Positions 57,538 through 64,000 of a stretch of 64,000 bases of DNA are shown here, in pieces (within the stretch, counting starts at the first letter, position 1; every line of letters begins with the position of its first letter). Both the position numbers and the translations under genes were made by a program. Source of the DNA: Bretschneidera sinensis (lineage: Eukaryota; Streptophyta; Magnoliopsida; Brassicales; Akaniaceae); NCBI GenBank assembly GCA_023935145.1, contig CM043705.1, positions 54,795,084-54,859,083 on the forward strand, in the 5' to 3' direction. The notes beneath the pieces are model-generated. The model did not search any database. It saw only the letters and a program-made list of their open reading frames with translations, and was not told the DNA's origin.

Positions 57538-58170
57538 GTTGGTTATTACAGAAGATTCATTCATAATTTTTCTATTATTGCAGTGTTGACTAGATTGATC
57601 AGGAAAGAGGTGAGATTTGTATGGTCTGGGGAGTGTGAGAAAAGTTTCCAATTACTAAAGGAGAAATTGACTACAGCTCCAATACTGGTGATAAAGGATT
57701 TGTGGTGTATAGTGATACATCACATCAAGAGTTTGGATATCTTTTGATGCAACATAAGAAGGTAATGAGATGTGCTTCTAGGCAATTGAGGAATCATGAG
57801 ATAAATTACCCTACCATGACTTAGAGTTAGCTGCCATAGTGTTTGCTTTGAAAGTTTGGAGACATCATCTGTATGGAGCCATTTGTGAGATATTTACTGA
57901 TCACAAGAGTTTAACATACTTACCTACCTAGAGAGAGTTGAATTTGAGATAGAGGCGGTGTATGGAGTTGATTAGTGACTATGATTGTATAATTCATTAT
58001 CATCAAGGAAAGGCGAATGTTGTAACAGATGTATTGAGTAGAAAATCTACAAGAAGATTAGCTACTATTGAGAGTCATGATGTGAAATTGATGATAGATT
58101 TAAGAGAGATAAGAATAAAGTTGAATATTAGTGATAGAGGATCATTTTTAGCAAGCATAGTTATATAGTC
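57538..58170 (+). pseudogene. chromovirus RNase H
   Basis: Resumes the host chromovirus with GYYRRFIHNFS and then VWSGECEKSFQLLKEKLTTA. A frameshift follows, then RNase H pieces including [37 protein letters not shown] (frames shift between these pieces) and [10 protein letters not shown]. The last piece is LISDYDCIIHYHQGKANVVT. Conserved blocks are all present in order, but the frame is lost several times. Confidence 0.8.
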
Positions 58171-58259
58171 ATCCAAAGTAGAATGCTTGTTAGAGATGTA
58201 AGGTAGAGATGAAGAGATAGAAAAGATTAAGCAGGAAGTACTGAGTGGAGAGCATACTG

Positions 58260-59170
58260 AGTTCATAATCAGAGAGGATGGCATGTTGGTATTGGGACAT
58301 AAAATTTGTGTTCACAATGATACCGAGTTGAGAAAAGAGATATTGAGAGAGACACATGGTTTAGTGTATTCGATGCACTCGGGTAACAATAAAATGTATA
58401 GGGGAATGAGACAAAAATTTTGGTGGTCGGGATTGAAGAGGGATGTAGCTGAATACATTTCTAGATGTTTGGTTTATTTGTAAAAGAAGTCTGAGAAAAG
58501 ACATTCAGCAGGCTTACTACAGCCTCTTCCAGTACCTAAATGGCCATGGGAGACTGTGAGTATGGATTTTGTTTATGGATTTCCCCATACCCAAAGAGGT
58601 TTTGATGTTGTGTGGGTGATTGTAGATAGATTATCTAAACCATCTCATTTTTGTCTTATTAAATTTCTTGGAGTCCTGAAAATTTGGTTGAACTGTATAT
58701 AGCAGAGATGATGAGATTGCGTAGAGTGCCTTTGAGCATTGTATCATATAGAAATTCTAGATTTACTTCTAGATTTTGGAGGGGTTTTCAAGAAACTATG
58801 GGTACGCAATTGCAGTTTAGTACAACTTTTCATCCTAAAACAGATGAGCAAACAAAAAGAATTATTGGAGTACTAGAAGATATGTGAGGTCAAATGTGAT
58901 GAGTTTCTTAATAAGTTGGGATGTTTACTTGCCATTGATTGAATTTGCTTATAATAATCAACATCAATCTAGTATTGGAATGGCGCCGTATGAGGCATTG
59001 TATGGTAGGAGGTGTAGAACTCCTATATGTTGGGAAGAAGTGGGAAAGAGAAATATGTTTGGTCCATAAATTATTGAGTTAACAACTGGTAGGATCAAAC
59101 TGATTAGAGAGAACCTTAAAGCAGCATAGAGTAGACCGAATAGCTATGTTGATAATAGAAGAAGACCTCT
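58260..59170 (+). pseudogene. chromovirus integrase, two catalytic residues replaced
   Basis: The H2C2 zinc module is visible: ILRETHGLVYSMHSGNNKMY, RQKFWWSGLKRDVAEYISRC and CLVYL, in which the last Cys of the usual C-x2-C is a Leu-side change. The core has SMDFVYGFP (first Asp). VSYRNSRFTSRFWRGF follows, where the usual ISDRDPRF has Tyr in place of the second Asp. In TDEQTKRIIGVLEDM the usual Glu is Lys. GMAPYEALYGRRCRTPICW closes the domain. Stops at 58482, about 58675, 58886 and 59068 interrupt it. Confidence 0.92.
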
Positions 59171-59579
59171 TGAGTTTTAAGTAGGTGATTGGGTGTATTT
59201 TAAAATGTCTCCATAGAAAAGTGTGTTGAGAGTAAAAAAGAAAAGAAAATTGATTCCGAGGTATGTGGGACCCTATGAGGTTATTCAGAAAGTTGGGCTA
59301 GTTGTGTATAGCCTAGAATTACCTCCAGAGATGAAACAGTTACGTAACGTATTTCATGTTTTATTGCGAAAACGCTTACATGATGAATATTATAATATTC
59401 CGAGCCACGCTATAGAAATTCACGAAGATTTGACTTTTATACAAGTACGAGTGAGAATTTTAGACAAAAAAGAACAAGTCTTGTGTAATAAAGTCATTCT
59501 TTTGAATCAAGTATTATGACAGAACAAAGATGTTGAAGAAATTACTTGGGAGCATGAGGCAGGAATTAGGAAAGAATAA
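59171..59579 (+). pseudogene. integrase C-terminus and chromodomain-like tail
   Basis: KRKLIPRYVGPYEVIQKVGL is the GPY/F module and LPPEMKQLRNVFHVLLRKRL the segment after it. The tail VRILDKKEQVLCNKVI, then after a stop EEITWEHEAGIRKE, matches the short chromodomain-like end of plant chromoviruses, which is thought to steer insertion toward heterochromatin. A stop at 59518 separates the last piece. Confidence 0.8.
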
Positions 59580-59645
59580 CCCCAACTTTTTCATGAATTA
59601 GGTAAGGAAATTTCGAGGACGAAATTTTTATAAGGTGGGTAAAAT
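59580..59645 (+). other. end of pol and polypurine tract of the chromovirus
   Basis: AAATTTCGAGGACGAAATTT is a block usual just upstream of the 3' LTR in this group, followed by AAGGTGGGTAAAAT before the LTR at 59646. Confidence 0.7.
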
Positions 59646-59790
59646 TGTAATACTCGTCTTCTTAAAGTAAGGGTATAGAAGTAATTTGATAAATATGATA
59701 TGGAATTAAAATAATACATGCATGAAAGATTTATTATTGAATGAAATAAGTATTTTGAAAAAAAAAATTTGGACGTTGCCACAGAAGAAG

Positions 59791-59829
<39 letters not shown>

Positions 59830-61655
59830 ATGGGACAACACGTGGACATCCAAGTGTTGTCAATAAAAAGTGAAAGTGGTGTATGGTAGACAGCATAGTA
59901 GTCATAAAATAAAAATGTTTTTATTACTTGTTTTATTATTTTCCTACCAAATCCCATTTAGTTTCCTTCTTTCTTCAATTCAAATTGCTCTCTTTCTTTA
60001 AACACCTAGAGACTGAAAGAAATTTTGAAGAGATTTACGAGAGAATTTTAAAGAGATTCGAATTAATAAAAACAAAAAGTAATAATGTGAATTTTATTTT
60101 TTGAAATTAGGCATACATGAAAATACCCGAAATTTGATGTAGAAATTTAAAGAGTATGAATTATGGAAGAATGAAAGAATAAATTAGAAATTTAATATAA
60201 ATATTATGACAGGTGTTAACGATCAACAATCGGATGAAATTGCTGAAAATAGCAGAAAAGGTAAGGAGCTAATCCACAGGTAGCTTTAAGTGTTACGTGG
60301 TGAGTTAGATTTACTTTTAGTAATCGAGATAAATATGAAGTATCAAGTGATGATATTTGAATTAATTATTAAACTATGATTTGATGATATATGAAAGTTG
60401 GTTGATGAATATGATAGGAATAATTGATATGTTAAAGATTTATTATTTGAAAAGTAATATTATTGAAATAATGAGTTGATTAAATAAATAATGAAAGGAT
60501 AAATGAAATTCTTGACAAGCTATGATTGATAATTTGATATGATATACGAGGAGATATTTTAATGAATGTGATAAAAATGATAATTTTGAGAAAGAGCTGA
60601 ATAGCTAAATTGAATGTTTGAATGTATGCTTGTTTTTGTATTATTGCTCATATGCATATTTCATATTATTGTTCATATGCATATGCATGAAACGAAAAGA
60701 ACCGGAAAGGCAGCTTGTCTAAATGAAATAAAAGAACCGTGACAGCCAGTATATGCTGGAAATAAAAGAACTGGGAAGGCATCCGGTCTATATGAAATAA
60801 AAGAACCATGACAGTCGATATATACTGGAAATAAAAGAACCAGGAAGGCAGTCAGTCTAAGCTAAAACATGTCGACATGTGGGAAGACGTTCCCAAATGG
60901 TAATATGAAATGATCTGATAATTTAAATTCATGTCTTGCATTTGTTTTAAATATTGGTTATTATTGCTTGAGATGCTAAAGTATTATTCTTGATTGTGAA
61001 TCTATTAATAGATGAATGAGTCTCATAGAGAGACAGATATGATGAAAAAGAAATATGATAAGAATTATCTGAGTGATTGATTATATGCTGTGAACCTCAT
61101 AACGAGGTAATTATGTGGTTGAATTGATAGTTTCAAGATTATTAAATATATAAGAAGAAAGATTGATAAATTATGAGGATTATGATATGAGTAGTGATAA
61201 TAGAATGCTATTATCAAATTATATGAGATATAAATGAATAAATATTAGAATATTATTTGAAAAATTAATTTACAAGGTGTGACTGGAATTATACAAATTG
61301 AATACTTCTAGTAAATTTAATTCACTGAGCTTATGAAGTTCGCTTCTCATTGTTAAATAATTTGAGGTAGTAGGCAAGACAGATAGATTGTTGAGTTGTA
61401 ATTCAAACTGAGCGATTGTACATCTTCAGACTAATAGAAAAAAATATTTGTAAATATTTATGCATCGTATATTGTATATAATGTTTCAGTTGGAATTTTA
61501 ATAATGTAACTCATCTGTAGAGGGTTGAGAATTTATGTATAGATATATATAATTTCAGTTGATGTTTTTATATTGTTGCATATATGTGTCATGCTAGGAT
61601 TTCAAAATGTGACGATACCGTCTCAAGGGTGGCCAACCTGGGATGGGTTGTTATA
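59646..61655 (+). repeat. 3' LTR of the chromovirus
   Basis: Starts TGTAATACTCGTCTTC and ends GATGGGTTGTTATA, followed by the duplication GTATC. It has an A-run of about 30 near 59798-59826 and five minisatellite units (60688-60864), two more than the partner LTR. A palindrome ACATGTCGACATGT lies at about 60867-60880. Confidence 0.95.
60688..60864. repeat. LTR minisatellite, five units
   Basis: Alternating unit types (GGCAGCxxGTCTAAAT type and xxTATATxCTG type) in the order A-B-A-B-A, against A-B-A in the 5' LTR. Confidence 0.88.
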
Positions 61656-61669
61656 GTATCCCACCACTA

Positions 61670-62178
61670 TCAAATAGCAATGGCTCTGGGAGACACAGAG
61701 TAAACAGCTTTCCAAACTCCATTTGGTAACTATTGCTATATAGTTACACCATTTGGACTCAAGAATGCTGGAGCCACATTTCAAAGGGCAATGACGGTGA
61801 TATTCGATGAGCTGATTCATAATGAGATGAAGGTCTATGTTGATGATCTTATTGCTAAGTCCAAAATAAGTGAAGCATCTTTGAAAGATTTTCGATAGAT
61901 GCAGAACCTTCAGAATGAAACTCAATCCACTGAAATTTGCATTTGGTGTAGGAGCGAAAAAATTTCTCGGATTTATTGTGCACAAAAAAGGCATTGATTT
62001 TGATCTAGACAAAGTCAAAGCCATTAAAGAAATGAATCCCCCTGCCAGCATTAAGAAGCTTGAATCATTCATAGGCCAAATTTCTTACATTAGAATATTT
62101 ATCCCAACACTATCAAAATTACTGTCTCCTATGATTTGTCTATTAAAGAAATGTGTTCCTTTTATATGGAAGCTATAG
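61670..62178 (+). pseudogene. reverse transcriptase part two, Tat-like
   Basis: Continues part one after the hAT element: AMALGDTE, a stop, AFQTPFGNYCYIVTPFGLKN, AGATFQRAMTVIFDELIHNE and the intact catalytic box MKVYVDDLIAKSK (YVDD at 61835-61846). A stop and frame change near 61898 precede MKLNPLKFAFGVGAKKFLGF and SFIGQISYIRIFIPTLSKLL. It ends in the PFIWKL connection to RNase H. Confidence 0.92.
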
Positions 62179-62570
62179 CAGTAACAAGCCTTTGAACATA
62201 TCAATAAGGTATTGTCATCAACCAATACAATGATAACACTTATTCCCGAAAAGCCTTTGTTGTTGTATCGAACTTTAACGGACAGATCAATAGGTGCATT
62301 GCTAACTCAAGACGTTGATTGTATTGAGATGCCTATTTACTATTTGAGTAAGATGATTAGGGAACTAGAATTACGCTACTCAGTGCATGAAAAACATTAT
62401 CTAGCTCTGGTATATGCAACAAAGAAGTTCAAGAACTACCTATTAACCTACAAGGTGCATCTGTATACAAGATCCAATCCATTGCAAATTTTGTTATCCT
62501 GAGCGAAAGAGTAACCAGATGGATGATTCTGCTCAATGAGTTTCATATTGAAGTAAAAAATCATATTGCC
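62179..62570 (+). pseudogene. gypsy-type RNase H of the right Tat-like element
   Basis: AFEHINKVLSS leads to the domain: PLLLYRTLTDRSIGALLTQD, PIYYLSKMIRELELRYSVHE, LVYATKKFKNYLLTYKVHLY, then a stop at 62500 and WMILLNEFHIEV. The usual first Asp of the gypsy RNase H (Y-x-D or A-x-D context) is not clearly preserved. Confidence 0.88.
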
Positions 62571-62660
62571 ATAAAAAGTCAAGCTTTGGTAGTTTTGTTA
62601 GTTCAAGTTCCATCAAAACAATGTGAGCCTATCAATGAAGAATTGCCAATGGACGAAGCT

Positions 62661-63075
62661 TGTGTCATAGACTTTCAGCCTTATGATGGAGAATATACAT
62701 TGTTCTTTGATAAGGTAACTTTAAAGAAAGATAGAGGAGCAGGCAGTATTCTCATCTTGCTCGAAAGAGATACAATCACAAAATCTTACACTTTGAATTT
62801 CCCTTACACCAATAATGAGGCAGAATATGAAGCTCTGATTATTGGGTTAATGTAGCCCAAGAGTATGGAATCAAAGATATATACATTAAGGGAAATTCGA
62901 ATCTTATTATGAAGCAAGTATAAGGGGGCTACGTAGTAAAGGAAACGATTTTAGTAAGTTATAGGGACTTAGCTTGAAAAGCTCTCAATAATTTTGCAAA
63001 AAACCATTTTAGTCATGTACCCAAAAGTCAGAACAGATATGCATATGCATTGGCGACACTCTCATCTCTTACCCA
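62661..63075 (+). pseudogene. second, archaeal-type RNase H of the Tat lineage
   Basis: EYTLFFDKVTLKKDRGAGSI is the degenerate start (family pattern about LYFDGASxxxxAGAG). NFPYTNNEAEYEALIIGLM has the conserved Glu. A stop and frame change follow, then IKGNSNLIMKQV, where the usual GDSQLV has Asn for Asp, and SQNRYAYALATLSS, where the usual ADALA has Tyr for Asp. A second RNase H after the gypsy one is a known mark of the Tat lineage. Here at least two catalytic acidic residues are lost. Confidence 0.85.
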
Positions 63076-63591
63076 GCATGGTGACACTGCTGCAAATATG
63101 TTGATCAATAACATCCTTTCCTTTCGTTTAAAAATATCATGCATCCAATATGTTGCATCTAAAACCATTGAAGAAGAAGATTAGAGGAAAGATCTATAAG
63201 CTAACCTTAAAACATTCCTGGTGAATTACAGAAACTGCGTACTCTAAAAGATTTCATAATCCTTGATAGAATAATATATCATAAACCCTCTAAAGGAGTG
63301 TTAGCCAAATGTGTTAGTCTTGAAGAAGGCAGAACAAAGATGAATGAAATTCATGAAGCCCGATGCGGACTATATGATATGACCCCAAGTTATATAGAAA
63401 ATACAACGGTGTGGCGTGCACTAGCCAACCATGAAAAAAGCAACTAAAGAAGTAGAACTAATTGCCAAGGATATGCTCAAGTTCCAAACGCAGCAAAATC
63501 TAATTTCTTGGAAGTAGCAAGAGATTGGTGAAGACCTTATGAAGATTTACTGAAAGATGGCATCTATCCAACCCATCTTAAGGATAAAATC
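63076..63591 (+). pseudogene. RNase H to integrase linker
   Basis: Interrupted frames without a named domain; ANLKTFLVNYRNC near 63200 is one of the open pieces. Assigned by position. Confidence 0.45.
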
Positions 63592-64000
63592 ATGTTAAAG
63601 AAAAAGATTGAAAGATATGCGATGAAGGATGATTTACTCTACAGAAAGAGTTTCTTTGGAAAAATACTTAAATGTGTTAGAGAGCATGATCAAGGAGCAC
63701 TATTTCATGAATTACAAGCTGGAGTTTGCGGTGGACATAAAGTGGGAACAAAGATTTACGAGCAATTGATAGAAGTAAATCATTATTGGCCAGAAATGCT
63801 TGAAGATACAAAGGAATTTGTACGCAAATGCGATGTGTGTCAATGATATGGAAATGTGTTGCACAAACCTCCTATAGATTTGCATGCTTTAAGCACTCCA
63901 TAACCTTTTCATAGATGGGCTATGGATCTGATTGAGCCAATTTCACCACCAGCCTAGTATGTGTTTGGATTATAGCTGCTACAGAACATTTCTCTAAATG
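63592..64000 (+). pseudogene. integrase, N-terminal part, running off the window
   Basis: The frame 63592-63846 holds KKIERYAMKDDLLYRKSFFG, then the H2C2 zinc module LFHELQAGVCGGHKVGTKIY to FVRKCDVCQ, with His and Cys pairs intact. A stop at 63844 is followed by YGNVLHKPPIDLHALSTP, a stop, and PFHRWAMDLIEPISPP, the beginning of the catalytic core with its first Asp. The rest of integrase and the 3' LTR lie beyond 64000. Confidence 0.9.

Larger units (their letters stand above)
50911..61655 (+). mobile_element. chromovirus (Ty3/gypsy), third level of right nest
   Basis: LTR 50911-52881, primer site 52886, gag, protease, reverse transcriptase, [solo LTR 55388-57537], RNase H, integrase, chromodomain-like tail and LTR 59646-61655. 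Perfect duplications GTATC lie at 50906-50910 and 61656-61660. Domain order and the tail after integrase fit plant chromoviruses, probably near the Tekay/Del group. Stops are frequent and two integrase catalytic residues are replaced. Confidence 0.95.
49323..61669. mobile_element. non-autonomous hAT DNA transposon, second level of right nest
   Basis: The left end TAGAGGTGGGAAAC and the inverted right end TAGTGGTGGGATAC match at 12 of 14 positions. The 8-bp duplication TCAAATAG (49315-49322 and 61670-61677) is perfect and typical for hAT. Subterminal GC-rich CGGGT-type motifs occur on both sides (49337-49400 and 50770-50905). Without the chromovirus the element is about 1.6 kb and shows no transposase. 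Its right end was itself hit by the chromovirus. Confidence 0.93.
45574..64000 (+). mobile_element. Tat-like Ty3/gypsy retrotransposon, outermost unit of right nest, 3' end off window
   Basis: Order: LTR (about 45574-46200), primer site (46202), gag (46532-47679), protease (about 48060-48561), reverse transcriptase part one (48920-49314), [hAT insertion 49323-61669], reverse transcriptase part two, RNase H, second RNase H and integrase start (63592 onward). The gypsy order and the Ogre/Tat-like gag and primer site fix the lineage. Catalytic positions are lost in protease and second RNase H and there are many stops. The 3' LTR is outside the window. Confidence 0.88.

Noticed and set aside
59591..59957. 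Overlapping minus-strand frames with a long Phe run
   Set aside because: They read through the A-run and LTR of the chromovirus; same sequence occurs as non-coding LTR elsewhere in the window.
1..64000. CRISPR arrays, bacterial operons, tRNA or rRNA genes
   Set aside because: No regularly spaced direct repeats with unique spacers, no ribosome-binding-site-led operons, and no cloverleaf candidate seen. Sequences resembling tRNA ends are only the short primer-binding sites of retroelements.
45574..64000. Right-hand element considered as an integrated plant pararetrovirus
   Set aside because: It has an LTR-like start, a Tat-type gag, an integrase zinc module and dual RNase H, and no movement or coat protein pattern. 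A Ty3/gypsy retrotransposon explains all of it.

Overview
The window looks like nuclear DNA of a flowering plant, probably a eudicot, from a gene-poor, retrotransposon-packed region. It is AT-rich. Almost every recognisable coding stretch belongs to a plant LTR retrotransposon: Ty3/gypsy of the Tat/Ogre, Athila and chromovirus types, and Ty1/copia. Those stretches are broken by stops, frameshifts or later insertions. No cellular gene, tRNA, rRNA or CRISPR array can be supported. The species cannot be named from the sequence.

Left nest (1-31051), four levels deep. The outermost unit is a minus-strand Tat/Ogre-like gypsy element. Its 5' LTR lies on the right (7913-31051) and its 3' LTR is beyond the left edge. 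A 20.3-kb copia element (8967-29292) sits in that LTR. A minus-strand Athila-like element (10811-25542) sits in the copia gag, at its zinc knuckle. A smaller plus-strand Athila-like element (13897-19431) sits in the integrase of the first Athila. The two Athila insertions have perfect 5-bp target duplications and the copia has a 4/5 duplication. A solo Athila-family LTR (2074-3385) interrupts the Tat reverse transcriptase.

Middle (31052-45571). This is mostly anonymous AT-rich DNA. It carries a solo chromovirus LTR (31611-33618), a 6.7-kb copia element with both LTRs (35302-41986), a short 5'-truncated retroposon with a 17-bp duplication (44276-44491) and a small inverted-repeat element (45097-45480). 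Any remnant of a host gene would be here; only a weak promoter-like signal was found.

Right nest (about 45574-64000), again four levels deep. A plus-strand Tat-like gypsy element runs off the right edge. Its reverse transcriptase is split by a non-autonomous hAT element (49323-61669, 8-bp duplication TCAAATAG). The right terminal inverted repeat of the hAT is split by a chromovirus (50911-61655, duplication GTATC). The pol gene of the chromovirus is split by a solo LTR of its own family (55388-57537).

The genes do not work together as a pathway; each was part of a self-copying unit. The main value of the window is its nested insertion history, readable to the base from target duplications. 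It also shows a probable non-autonomous Athila derivative, CpG-rich palindrome arrays upstream of Athila TATA boxes, a minisatellite of variable copy number inside chromovirus LTRs, and a second (archaeal-type) RNase H domain in the right Tat element.
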